Below are positions 56,088 to 64,000 of a stretch of 64,000 bases of DNA, in pieces. Positions within the stretch are counted from its first letter, which is position 1; every line of letters starts with the position of its first letter. Below the pieces are notes generated by a model, which saw nothing but the letters and a program-made list of their open reading frames with translations, did no database searches and had not been told where the DNA came from. The position numbers were made by a program, and so were the translations under genes. Source of the stretch: Albidovulum denitrificans (GTDB lineage: Bacteria > Pseudomonadota > Alphaproteobacteria > Rhodobacterales > Rhodobacteraceae); contig NZ_PVEP01000001.1 of the NCBI RefSeq assembly GCF_002973535.1, positions 434,001 to 498,000 on the forward strand, read 5' to 3'.

Positions 56088-56801
56088 ATGTTTCAGGATG
56101 ATTACGGACGGGACACGGTCGTCCCCTTTGCGCAGACGCGATCTTGCCTGCGGTTTCAAAGCATCTCCGTCGTCCGTGCCTATTGGGAGGCGCTGCGCGC
56201 CGGGCGCGATGTCCCCTACCGCTCCGAGATCGACCCGCGCGGCATCGAAACCGCGCTGGAACATACCTTCGTCCTTGAACGCATCGCGCCCCGTATCGCG
56301 CGCTTTCGCCTTGCCGGTGTGCATCTGTGCGACCTGATGGGGATGGAAGTGCGCGGGATGCCGATCACCGCCTTCTTCGCGCCCTCCGCGCGGGCCGAGG
56401 TCGAAGAGGTGCTGGCGCGCGTCTTCGAAGGGCCGGAAACGGCGGAGCTGAGCCTTGAGGGGGAGGTATCCCAGGGGCGCCCGCATATCGAGGCGAAGCT
56501 GCTTCTGCTGCCGATGAAAAGCGATCTGGGCGATGTCAGCCGCGCGCTTGGCTGTCTGGTCGCAAGCGGCCCCGTCGGGCGCACCCCGCGCCGGTTCCAG
56601 ATCACCACCGCGCTGGTCAGGTCCACGCGCGACGCCGCCGATCTCCACCCGGCGCCCCCCTCGTTCACGGCCCCCTCCCGGGTTACGGCGCCGGTCACCG
56701 CCGGGTTCGCCGACAGTCCCGCGCCCTATAGCCCGGCCCGGCCGCACGGCAACCGCGCCGAACGGCCCTATCTGCGCCTTGTCACCTCCGCACCCGAATG
56801 A
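56088..56801 (+). CDS. PAS-domain protein (PAS_5 family)
   Basis: The 237-residue cytoplasmic protein has a region from about residue 18 to 150 (LRFQSISVVRAYWEALRAGR, FVLERIAPRIARFRLAGVHL, DLMGMEVRGMP) characteristic of the PAS_5 family found in alphaproteobacteria. It has no enzymatic output domain. The last 60 residues are proline- and alanine-rich. The ATG at 56088 follows GAGGCGGGG. Family function is unknown. Confidence 0.85.
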   Translation: MFQDDYGRDTVVPFAQTRSCLRFQSISVVRAYWEALRAGRDVPYRSEIDPRGIETALEHTFVLERIAPRIARFRLAGVHLCDLMGMEVRGMPITAFFAPSARAEVEEVLARVFEGPETAELSLEGEVSQGRPHIEAKLLLLPMKSDLGDVSRALGCLVASGPVGRTPRRFQITTALVRSTRDAADLHPAPPSFTAPSRVTAPVTAGFADSPAPYSPARPHGNRAERPYLRLVTSAPE

Positions 56802-56805
56802 CGCG

Positions 56806-56837
56806 AAAGGCGGGCGGACGACCGTCCCCCCGCCTTT
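56806..56837 (+). terminator. Terminator of the PAS gene
   Basis: AAAGGCGGG pairs with CCCGCCTTT, with an inner GGACG/CGTCC pairing, right after the PAS stop. Confidence 0.7.
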
Positions 56838-56853
56838 GCCAGAAAGTGCGTAC

Positions 56854-56946
56854 CAAAGCGTTTCGGGTTTGCGTTGAGAAAGCAAGTATCAGAATTCGAA
56901 CGAAATAAGTTCGAATTCTGGGTCAGTGCAAACCCGAAATGCCATA
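56854..56946 (-). repeat. Palindromic intergenic repeat, copy C (inverted)
   Basis: Read on the minus strand it matches copies A and B, with ATTTCGGGTTTGC, CAGAATTCGAAC..GTTCGAATTCTG and GCAAACCCGAAACGC. It lies between the convergent PAS and DAHP synthase genes. Confidence 0.88.
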
Positions 56947-56958
56947 GTGCGCGGCGGG

Positions 56959-58329
56959 CTACATGCCCGCCGCTTTTTGCATTTCGCGACGGTCCTGCAA
57001 TTCCTCGGCGACAAGGAAGGCCAGTTCCAGAGATTGCGAGGCGTTCAGGCGCGGGTCGCAGGCGGTGTGGTAGCGGTCCGACAGATCCTCATCCGTCACG
57101 GCGCGCACGCCGCCGGTGCATTCGGTCACGTCCTTGCCGGTCATCTCGAAATGGACGCCGCCGGGGATCGTGCCTTCGGCCTTGTGGACCGCAAAGAACT
57201 CCCGCACCTCGCGCAGCACAGACTCGAACGGACGGGTCTTGTAGCCCGAGGCCGACTTGATCGTGTTGCCGTGCATCGGGTCGCAGGTCCAGACGACCTT
57301 GGCACCCTCTTCCTCGACCGCGCGGATCAGGCGCGGCAGGTGATCGCCGACCTTGCCCGCGCCGAAGCGTGCGATCAGGGTCAGCCGCCCGGCCTCATTG
57401 TCGGGGTTCAGCTTGCGGACCAGAACCTTCAGGTCGTCGGCGCTCAGCGAGGGGCCGCATTTCAGGCCGATCGGGTTCATCACGCCACGGCAGAATTCGA
57501 CATGCGCGCCGTCGGGCTGACGGGTGCGGTCGCCGATCCAGATCATGTGGCCCGACCCCGCGATGGGTTGGCCCGAGGTGGAATCGATCCGGCAGAGCGC
57601 CTCTTCATATTCCAGAAGCAGCGCCTCATGGCTGGTGTAGAAATCGACCGCGCCCATCTGATGCACGTTCTGCGAGGTGACGCCGGCGGCGCCCATGAAG
57701 TCCATCGCGTCCTGAATCCGGCCCGCGACCTCACGGTATTTCTGCGCCTCGTCTTCCTCGGTGAAGCCGGAGATCCAGCTTTGCACCCGGTGCATGTCGG
57801 CGAAACCGCCGGTGGAAAAGGCGCGCAGCAGGTTCAGCGAGGCGGCCGCCTGCGTATAGGCCTGCAACATCCGCGCCGCGTCGGGTTCGCGCGATTCGGC
57901 GGTGAAATCGAAGCCATTGATGATGTCGCCCCGGTAGGAGGGCAGTTCCACCCCGCCCGCCGTTTCCGTCGGCGCGGACCGCGGCTTGGCGAACTGTCCC
58001 GCCATGCGGCCGATCTTGACCACCGGCAGCTTGGCGCCCCAGGTCAGCACGATGGCCATCTGCAACAGCACCTTGAACGTGTCGCGGATGTTGTCGGCCG
58101 AAAATTCGGCAAAGCTTTCCGCGCAATCGCCACCCTGAAGCAGGAAGGCGCGGCCCTCGGCCACGTCGCCAAGCTGGCGGCGCAGCTTGCGCGCCTCGCC
58201 GGCGAAGACCAGGGGTGGCATCCGCGACAGCTTCGCCTCGACCTCGGCCAGCGCGGCCGGGTCGGTATAGACCGGCATCTGCACCCTCGGCTTGTGTCTC
58301 CAATCCGATTTGGTCCATGCCCTGGTCAT
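56959..58329 (-). CDS. Class II 3-deoxy-7-phosphoheptulonate synthase
   Basis: The 456-residue plant-type (class II) DAHP synthase condenses phosphoenolpyruvate and erythrose-4-phosphate, starting aromatic amino acid synthesis. It has [26 protein letters not shown] and [18 protein letters not shown], with metal-binding residues near [12 protein letters not shown]. The ATG at 58329 opens [14 protein letters not shown]. It stands alone. Confidence 0.96.
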   Translation of the reverse strand: MTRAWTKSDWRHKPRVQMPVYTDPAALAEVEAKLSRMPPLVFAGEARKLRRQLGDVAEGRAFLLQGGDCAESFAEFSADNIRDTFKVLLQMAIVLTWGAKLPVVKIGRMAGQFAKPRSAPTETAGGVELPSYRGDIINGFDFTAESREPDAARMLQAYTQAAASLNLLRAFSTGGFADMHRVQSWISGFTEEDEAQKYREVAGRIQDAMDFMGAAGVTSQNVHQMGAVDFYTSHEALLLEYEEALCRIDSTSGQPIAGSGHMIWIGDRTRQPDGAHVEFCRGVMNPIGLKCGPSLSADDLKVLVRKLNPDNEAGRLTLIARFGAGKVGDHLPRLIRAVEEEGAKVVWTCDPMHGNTIKSASGYKTRPFESVLREVREFFAVHKAEGTIPGGVHFEMTGKDVTECTGGVRAVTDEDLSDRYHTACDPRLNASQSLELAFLVAEELQDRREMQKAAGM

Positions 58330-58477
58330 CGTTCTTCTCCTGAAGGCGTTAGCGTCAACGGACGGCTTATAGCCAAGGCGGGGGGGGCTTGCAATTCCTG
58401 CGCCACCCGCCCGAGACCACTTGCCGAGGTTCAGCAATAGTGGTTCTGTGCGCAAAACGACAGGTCAAGGTCGCATA

Positions 58478-59503
58478 ATGTCCATCCCGCCCGCACGCAA
58501 ACGTCAGGATACCCAGAACGGCCAGCCGCAGCGCCGCTTCGTCTTCCTGCTTCTCGACCGTTTCACCATGCTGTCCTTCGCCGGCGCGATCGAGCCTTTG
58601 CGGATCGCCAACCGGATTCTCGGGCGCAGGGCCTATATCTGGCTTCTGGCGGGGGAGAACGGGCAGGAAGCCACCTGTTCCAACGGTGCGGCCTTTCGTC
58701 TCGACATCGGGCTTGAGGAGATCGAGCGCGAGGACACGATCCTTGTCTGCGGCGGGATCGACGTGCAGCAGGCGACGACGAAGGCGATCCTGAACTGGCT
58801 GCGGCGCGAGGCGCGGCGGGGTGTGGCGGTCGGCGGGCTTTGCACCGCTTCCTATACGCTGGCCAAGGCCGGGCTTCTCGACGGCAAGCGCGCGACGATC
58901 CACTGGGAGAATCAGGACAGCTTCATCGAGGAATTCGAGGATGTAAAACTGACCAAGTCGGTCTTTGTCCTCGACGGCAACCGCATGTCCACGGCAGGCG
59001 GCACCGCCTCCATCGACCTGATGCTGAAGATCATCGCGCAGGACCATGGCGAAGAGGTCGCCAATACCGTCGCCGACCAGCTGATCTATTCCTCGATTCG
59101 CACCGATCAGGACATTCAGCGCCTGTCGATCCCGACCCGGATCGGGGTGCGCCACCCGAAGCTGAGCCAGGTCATCCAGATGATGGAATCCAACATCGAG
59201 GACCCGATCAGCCCGGCCGAACTGGCCACCCATGTCGGCATGTCCACGCGCCAGTTGGAACGGCTTTTCCGCCGCTATCTCAGCCGCAGCCCGAAACGCT
59301 ATTACATGGAGTTGCGGTTGCAAAAGGCGCGGAACCTGCTGATGCAGACGGATATGAGCGTCATCAACGTGGCACTCGCCTGCGGCTTTGCCAGCCCCTC
59401 GCATTTCTCCAAATGCTACCGCGCGCATTACCAGACCACGCCCTACCGCGAACGCGGCAGCCAGGGGGCGCACGCCATCGCCACGCCGCGCCTGTCGTTC
59501 TGA
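58478..59503 (+). CDS. GlxA-family (DJ-1/PfpI plus AraC) transcriptional regulator
   Basis: The 341-residue protein has an N-terminal DJ-1/PfpI-like ligand domain (RFVFLLLDRFTMLSFAGAIE, ILVCGGIDVQQA, GLCTASYTLAKAGLLDGKRA) and a C-terminal AraC helix-turn-helix (ELATHVGMSTRQLERLFRRY, then CGFASPSHFSKCYRAHY). Relatives such as GbdR respond to glycine betaine or other quaternary amines. The sox cluster for sarcosine lies 7 kb away, so a link is possible but unproven. Confidence 0.9.
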   Translation: MSIPPARKRQDTQNGQPQRRFVFLLLDRFTMLSFAGAIEPLRIANRILGRRAYIWLLAGENGQEATCSNGAAFRLDIGLEEIEREDTILVCGGIDVQQATTKAILNWLRREARRGVAVGGLCTASYTLAKAGLLDGKRATIHWENQDSFIEEFEDVKLTKSVFVLDGNRMSTAGGTASIDLMLKIIAQDHGEEVANTVADQLIYSSIRTDQDIQRLSIPTRIGVRHPKLSQVIQMMESNIEDPISPAELATHVGMSTRQLERLFRRYLSRSPKRYYMELRLQKARNLLMQTDMSVINVALACGFASPSHFSKCYRAHYQTTPYRERGSQGAHAIATPRLSF

Positions 59504-59601
59504 CCCGCCCTGCCGTTGCGTAAATATTCATCGCACTTTTCATTTTCCCTTGCCCGCTCTAGGCTTGGCGTCAGGATTTGATCCGACATGGGAGACTACA
59601 A

Positions 59602-60786
59602 ATGAAGAAACTGCTTTGCGCCACGGCTGTGGCGGCGATTTCTGCGGCCGCCGCACAGGCCGAGGACATCAAGATCGGCGTGATCCTGGGCTTCACCGGC
59701 CCGCTGGAATCGATCACGCCCCACATGGCCGCGGGCGCGGAAATGGCGATGAAAGAGGTCTCGGACTCCGGCAAGCTGCTGGACGGTTCGACCGTGACCC
59801 CGGTGCGCGGGGATTCCACCTGTGTCGACGCCGCCGCCGCGACCGCCGCGGCCGAACGTCTGGTGACGACCGACAAGGTGAACGCGATCATGGGCGCCGA
59901 CTGTTCCGGCGTGACCGGCGCGATCCTCGCCAACGTCGCGGTGCCGAACGGCGTCGTGATGATCTCGCCCTCCGCGACCTCGCCCGGTCTTTCGACCGCC
60001 GAGGATAACGGCCTCTTCTTCCGCACCGCGCCGTCGGATGCGCGCCAGGGCGAGGTGGTCGCCGCGATCCTGAAGGACCGTGGCATCGGATCGGTCGCGA
60101 TTTCCTACACCAACAACGACTATGGCAAGGGGCTTGCGGAATCGATCCAGCGCAACTTCGAGGCCGCCGGTGGCAAGGTCACGATCTCGACCGCGCATGA
60201 GGACGGCAAGGCCGACTATTCGGCCGAGGTCGGATCGCTCGCATCGGCGGGCGGCGACGCGCTGGTCGTCGCGGGCTATGTCGACCAGGGCGGTTCTGGC
60301 GTCATCCAGGCCGCGCTCGACACTGGCGCCTTCTCCACCTTCGTGCTGCCGGACGGGATGTACGGCACCGTTCTGGAAGAGAAGTTCGGCACCTCGCTTG
60401 ACGGCTCCTTCGGCGACGTGCCGGGCACCGACAGCCCCGGCGCCGCGACCTTTGTCGAGATGGCGACGGCGGCGGGCTTTGAAGGCACCTCCTCCTTCAC
60501 CGGGGAAAGCTACGACGCGGCAGCGCTGATCATGCTGGCGATGCAGGCGGCGAAGTCCTCCTCCTCGGCCGATTTCAAGGACAAGGTCATGGACGTCGCC
60601 AACGCGCCGGGCGAGCCGATCTATCCGGGTGAGCTTGCCAAGGGTCTGGAACTGATCGCCGCAGGCACCGACATCGACTATGTCGGCGCGACGGCGGTGG
60701 AACTGATCGGGCCGGGCGAATCCGCGGGCAACTACCGCGAATACGAATTCAAGGACGGCAAGATCACCACGGTCGGCTTCCGCTGA
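59602..60786 (+). CDS. Branched-chain amino acid ABC transporter substrate-binding protein
   Basis: The 394-residue periplasmic protein has a signal peptide (MKKLLCATAVAAISAAAAQA) and a LivK-type fold: DIKIGVILGFTGPLESI, ADCSGVTGAILANVAVPNG, SPSATSPGLST. Ligand could be leucine, isoleucine, valine or another amino acid or amide. A strong intrinsic terminator follows before the ATPase genes, which would favour more binding protein than transporter. Confidence 0.93.
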   Translation: MKKLLCATAVAAISAAAAQAEDIKIGVILGFTGPLESITPHMAAGAEMAMKEVSDSGKLLDGSTVTPVRGDSTCVDAAAATAAAERLVTTDKVNAIMGADCSGVTGAILANVAVPNGVVMISPSATSPGLSTAEDNGLFFRTAPSDARQGEVVAAILKDRGIGSVAISYTNNDYGKGLAESIQRNFEAAGGKVTISTAHEDGKADYSAEVGSLASAGGDALVVAGYVDQGGSGVIQAALDTGAFSTFVLPDGMYGTVLEEKFGTSLDGSFGDVPGTDSPGAATFVEMATAAGFEGTSSFTGESYDAAALIMLAMQAAKSSSSADFKDKVMDVANAPGEPIYPGELAKGLELIAAGTDIDYVGATAVELIGPGESAGNYREYEFKDGKITTVGFR

Positions 60787-60799
60787 CCCCTTGAAACAG

Positions 60800-60830
60800 A
60801 AGGCAGCCCGGATTATGCCGGGCTGCCTTT
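60800..60830 (+). terminator. Terminator/attenuator between livK-like and livG-like genes
   Basis: AAGGCAGCCCGG and CCGGGCTGCCTT form a 12-bp stem around a 6-base loop, followed by a T. It lies inside the transporter gene cluster. Confidence 0.8.
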
Positions 60831-60885
60831 CAAGAAGAACACGCCAGACGGCAAAGCCGCGGCAGCTGACAGGGTTGGGGGATAC

Positions 60886-61686
60886 ATGATCTCTGTGCAT
60901 GGTCTGCACAAGCACTTTGGCGGATTCCGTGCCGTCGACGGGGCTTCGATCGAAATCGCCAAAGGCTCCATCACCGGGTTGATCGGACCGAACGGCGCCG
61001 GGAAATCCACCCTCTTCAACGTCATCGCCGGGGTCTATCAGCCGACCTCCGGCAAGGTCGTGATGGATGGCGAGGATATCACCGGCCTGCCGCCGCACGC
61101 GCTTTTCCACAAGGGTCTCTTGCGCACCTTCCAGATCGCGCATGAATTTTCGTCGATGACGGTGCGGGAAAACCTGATGATGGTTCCCGGCGGTCAGGTG
61201 GGCGAAACGCTGTGGAACACCTGGTTCAACCGCCGCCGCATCCGCGAGGAAGACCGCGCGCTGGCGAAAAAGGCCGACGATGTCCTTGATTTCCTGACGA
61301 TTTCCCATCTTGCCGATGAAAAGGCGGGCAACCTGTCGGGTGGCCAGAAAAAGCTGCTTGAGCTTGGCCGCACGATGATGGTCGATGCCAAGATCGTCTT
61401 TCTGGATGAGGTCGGCGCGGGCGTGAACCGCACCCTTCTGAACACCATCGGCGACGCCATCGTGCGGCTGAACAAGGAACGCGGCTATACCTTCTGCGTG
61501 ATCGAGCATGACATGGATTTCATCGGTCGCCTCTGCGACCCGGTGATCGTCATGGCCGAGGGCAAGGTGCTGGCCGAAGGCTCTGCCGCCAGCATCATGC
61601 AGAACGAGGCCGTCATCGAGGCCTACCTTGGCACCGGCCTGAAGAACAAGGTCAAGGCCGAGGCCGAAGCGGGGGCAAACGCATGA
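60886..61686 (+). CDS. Branched-chain amino acid ABC transporter ATP-binding protein (LivG type)
   Basis: The 266-residue ATPase has Walker A GPNGAGKSTLFNV, the signature LSGGQKKLLELGR and Walker B VFLDEVGAGVN, with the switch histidine in VIEHDMDFI. LivG/LivF pairs energise this importer class. It overlaps the next gene by 4 bases. Confidence 0.94.
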   Translation: MISVHGLHKHFGGFRAVDGASIEIAKGSITGLIGPNGAGKSTLFNVIAGVYQPTSGKVVMDGEDITGLPPHALFHKGLLRTFQIAHEFSSMTVRENLMMVPGGQVGETLWNTWFNRRRIREEDRALAKKADDVLDFLTISHLADEKAGNLSGGQKKLLELGRTMMVDAKIVFLDEVGAGVNRTLLNTIGDAIVRLNKERGYTFCVIEHDMDFIGRLCDPVIVMAEGKVLAEGSAASIMQNEAVIEAYLGTGLKNKVKAEAEAGANA

Positions 61687-62510
61687 GCAGGTCTTCGAAC
61701 CCCTATCAGGACGACCGCGGCAACAAGGACCGCTCCATCACCAAGGAGGGCGGCGGAGAGATCGACGCGACCCGCCAGAGCGGCCCGACCTCGGCCGCCA
61801 GCGGTGGCCCCTTCCTTGCGGCCGAGAACATGACCGGCGGCTATGGCGCGGCCGACATCCTGCATGACTGCACGCTGACCGTGGAAAAGGGTGAGATCGC
61901 CGTCATCGTCGGCCCGAACGGCGCGGGCAAATCGACCGCGATGAAGGCCGTCTTCGGCATGCTGAACCTGCGCGGCGGCCATGTGAAGCTGGATGGCGAA
62001 GATATTTCCGCGCTGACCCCGCAGGACCGCGTCGGCAAGGGCATGGGCTTTGTCCCGCAGGTCAACAACGTCTTCCCGTCCATGTCGGTCGAGGAAAACC
62101 TTGAAATGGGCGCCTTCATCCGGCGCGACGATTTCGGCAAGACCATGGAGCAGGTCTATGACCTGTTCCCGATCCTGAAGGAAAAGCGCCGCCAGCCCGC
62201 GGGCGAGCTGTCGGGCGGCCAGCGCCAGCAGGTCGCGGTGGGCCGCGCGCTGATGACCCAGCCAAAGCTTCTGATGCTGGACGAACCCACCGCCGGCGTC
62301 TCCCCCATCGTCATGGATGAGCTTTTCGACCGCATCATCGAGGTGGCCCGCACCGGCATCTCCATCCTGATGGTCGAACAGAACGCAAGGCAGGCGCTTG
62401 AGATCGCCGACAAGGGCTATGTCCTCGTCCAGGGCGCCAACAAATACACGGATACCGGGGAAGCGCTCTTGGCCGACCCCGAGGTCCGCCGCACCTTCCT
62501 GGGGGGGTGA
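61683..62510 (+). CDS. Branched-chain amino acid ABC transporter ATP-binding protein (LivF type)
   Basis: The 275-residue ATPase has Walker A GPNGAGKSTAMKAV, the signature LSGGQRQQVAVGR and Walker B LLMLDEPTAGVSP. It has an extra hydrophilic N-terminal segment of about 45 residues (MSRSSNPYQDDRGNKDRSIT onward) before the usual start near FLAAENMTGGYG. The ATG at 61683 overlaps the livG stop (ATGA), so the extension is likely translated. Confidence 0.92.
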   Translation: MSRSSNPYQDDRGNKDRSITKEGGGEIDATRQSGPTSAASGGPFLAAENMTGGYGAADILHDCTLTVEKGEIAVIVGPNGAGKSTAMKAVFGMLNLRGGHVKLDGEDISALTPQDRVGKGMGFVPQVNNVFPSMSVEENLEMGAFIRRDDFGKTMEQVYDLFPILKEKRRQPAGELSGGQRQQVAVGRALMTQPKLLMLDEPTAGVSPIVMDELFDRIIEVARTGISILMVEQNARQALEIADKGYVLVQGANKYTDTGEALLADPEVRRTFLGG

Positions 62511-62511
62511 G

Positions 62512-63030
62512 ATGAGTGGGTTTTTTCCTTCGGCGGTCCTTCTCGCCCTGCTGGCCGCGGCGCCTGCCCCGGCGCAGGAGCTTGAGATCTGCACCTGGCG
62601 TCAGGTGATCCTCGGGCAGGCGCGGGACATTCCCCGGCGGGTCGATCTGGTCACCGTGATCTACCGGGCGCCCGAGGGCAGCCCCTGGGCCGGGTCGGGC
62701 TTTGCCGAGGGGTCTTCCGTCGGCGATCTGGTCGTCTTTGCCTCTGATGAGATTCCGCTGGGCGAAACCATCGAAGACGGCCGGCTTTCCGCCCTGCCCT
62801 TCGATCGGGATCGAATCGCCGGGCCGATCCGGGTTCTTGACGATGCAGCCATGCAGATGGGCGCCATGGGGGATGAGGGCATGATGGTCTCGCTCGGCGG
62901 CCGGACCAGCAAGGTCGGGAAGCCCGACGTTTTCTCCGACACGTTCGAACCGGACGGTGCGCGGCTTTACGTCACCGGCGGCCTGGGAATTCAGCTCGAT
63001 TACAAGGGAAGCTGCCAATGGCTCGACTGA
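62512..63030 (+). CDS. Exported protein, unknown, within the transporter operon
   Basis: The 172-residue protein has a signal peptide (FFPSAVLLALLAAAPAPAQ) and a mature part with two cysteines (LEICTWRQ and GSCQWLD) that could pair. No family is recognised. The ATG at 62512 lies one base after the livF stop, and the permease gene follows after 46 bases, so it is co-transcribed. An accessory periplasmic role is possible. Confidence 0.75.
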   Translation: MSGFFPSAVLLALLAAAPAPAQELEICTWRQVILGQARDIPRRVDLVTVIYRAPEGSPWAGSGFAEGSSVGDLVVFASDEIPLGETIEDGRLSALPFDRDRIAGPIRVLDDAAMQMGAMGDEGMMVSLGGRTSKVGKPDVFSDTFEPDGARLYVTGGLGIQLDYKGSCQWLD

Positions 63031-63076
63031 CCCGCCCGCAATCCCGTCCCGACCCAGAAGCGGAGTTTCAGATCTG

Positions 63077-64000
63077 ATGGACCTTCTCAACGCGCTCGTC
63101 ACGCTTCTGAACTTCGTCGTGATCCCGGCGGCCTCCTACGGGGCGCAGCTGGCCCTTGGCGCGCTTGGCGTCACGCTGATCTACGGCATCCTGCGCTTTT
63201 CCAACTTCGCGCATGGCGACACGATGGCCTTCGGGACCGCGATGGTGATCCTCTTCACATGGTGGTTGCAGGGCATGGGCGTCCACCTTGGCCCCCTGCC
63301 GACCGCCCTTCTCGCCCTGCCCTTCGGGATCGCGGTGACCGCCGCGCTGGTCCTGTTCACCGACCGCGCCGTCTATCGCTTCTACCGACGACAGAAGGCG
63401 GCGCCGGTGATCCTTGTCATCGTCTCCATGGGCGTGATGTTCATCATGAACGGCGTCACCCGTTTCATCATCGGGGTGGAAGAGATCCGGTTCGAGGATG
63501 GTGAGCGGTTCGTCATCACGGCGGGCGAGTTCAAGAAGATGACGGGCCTGGCCGAAGGGCTGGCCTTCCGGTCCACCCAGGCCATCACCATCGTCACCGC
63601 GATCATCGTCGTGGCGGCGCTGTTCTGGTTCCTGAACCGCACCCGCACGGGCAAGTCGATGCGGGCCTTTTCGGATAATGAGGATCTGGCGCTTCTGTCG
63701 GGCATCAACCCCGAACGGGTCGTCGCCGTGACATGGATCATCGCGGCGGGCCTCGCCACCATCGCGGGCACGCTTTACGGGTTGGACAAGGCGTTCAAGG
63801 CCTTCAACTACTTTCAGCTTCTGCTGCCGATCTTCGCCTCCGCCATCGTCGGTGGCCTTGGCAGCCCGCTTGGCGCCATCGCGGGCGGCTTCCTTGTGGC
63901 CTTTTCCGAAGTCGGCTTCACCTATGCGTGGAAGAAGGTCGCGACCTATGTCCTGCCCGACAGCCTGGCCCCGGACAGCCTGTTGCAGCTGATGTCCACC
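63077..64000 (+). CDS. Branched-chain amino acid ABC transporter permease (LivH type), partial
   Basis: The gene starts at an ATG at 63077 and runs off the right edge after 308 codons without a stop. Helices are visible from residue 10 onward, with GALGVTLIYGILRFSNFAHGD near residue 28, a LivH hallmark. Later sections include MRAFSDNEDLALLSGINPER and IVGGLGSPLGAIAGG. It is the first permease of the transporter; a LivM partner probably follows outside the window. Confidence 0.93.
   Translation, partial: MDLLNALVTLLNFVVIPAASYGAQLALGALGVTLIYGILRFSNFAHGDTMAFGTAMVILFTWWLQGMGVHLGPLPTALLALPFGIAVTAALVLFTDRAVYRFYRRQKAAPVILVIVSMGVMFIMNGVTRFIIGVEEIRFEDGERFVITAGEFKKMTGLAEGLAFRSTQAITIVTAIIVVAALFWFLNRTRTGKSMRAFSDNEDLALLSGINPERVVAVTWIIAAGLATIAGTLYGLDKAFKAFNYFQLLLPIFASAIVGGLGSPLGAIAGGFLVAFSEVGFTYAWKKVATYVLPDSLAPDSLLQLMST

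Noticed and set aside
59596-61509. A long open frame opposite the Liv-type binding protein and ATPase
   Set aside because: It crosses a strong terminator and two certain genes, with no plausible product.

Overview
The window is about 66% G+C, densely packed and plasmid- and phage-free in appearance. Gene content and order point to a Rhodobacterales (Paracoccaceae/Roseobacter-type) alphaproteobacterium: yajC-secD-secF followed by a ccmABCDG block, accB-accC-aat, an NDUFA12-type Complex I subunit, heterotetrameric sarcosine oxidase, a class II DAHP synthase and a RutR-controlled reductive pyrimidine pathway. No rRNA, tRNA or CRISPR was found.

Layout. (1) 0-13.4 kb: reductive pyrimidine catabolism. 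PreT/PreA (dihydropyrimidine dehydrogenase), dihydropyrimidinase and an M20 carbamoyl-amidohydrolase are encoded with a complete NMT1/ThiY-type ABC importer, three uncharacterised exported proteins and two RutR-like TetR regulators that flank a methyltransferase. Palindromes resembling the RutR box lie in the control regions. (2) 13.5-22.5 kb: accB-accC-aat, then DUF2155, MlaD and NDUFA12 genes, clpX, clpP, an amidase, a CbiX-like chelatase and a DUF1223 protein. (3) 22.7-32.6 kb: aconitase, a TM2 protein, a 32-residue membrane microprotein with its own ribosome binding site and terminator, the cytochrome c maturation genes ccmG, D, C, B, A, an Mth938-domain protein, secF, secD and yajC. (4) 32.7-34.1 kb: a low-G+C two-gene restriction-modification island (BglII/BstYI-type nuclease and MT-A70 methylase) directly upstream of serS, whose coiled-coil arm also has unusual composition. 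(5) 35-46 kb: M50 protease, der-bamB-yfgM, an Atm1-type exporter divergent from an ArsR repressor, a LysM protein, a LOG-family enzyme and sodB. (6) 46-51 kb: soxBDAG. (7) 51.4-59.5 kb: ccmI-ruvX-DUF1289, an intergenic tandem repeat, gamma-carbonic anhydrase, gmk, yicC, a PAS protein, DAHP synthase and a GlxA-type regulator. (8) 59.6-64 kb: a branched-chain amino acid (Liv-type) ABC importer that runs off the window edge.

The intergenic DNA holds at least four families of structured repeat: a roughly 93-bp palindromic element (three copies), a hairpin element ending in GGAGTATTT..AAGAAG (four copies), a double-hairpin element upstream of the cbiX-like gene, and a 165-171 bp tandem repeat built on GGTCCCGGA/TCCGGGAC palindromes. 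Nothing here is clearly a new defence or signalling system. The most interesting points are the unknown exported proteins coupled into the pyrimidine operon, the paired RutR paralogues with their operator-like sites, the microprotein, and the restriction-modification island with the possible serS mosaic.
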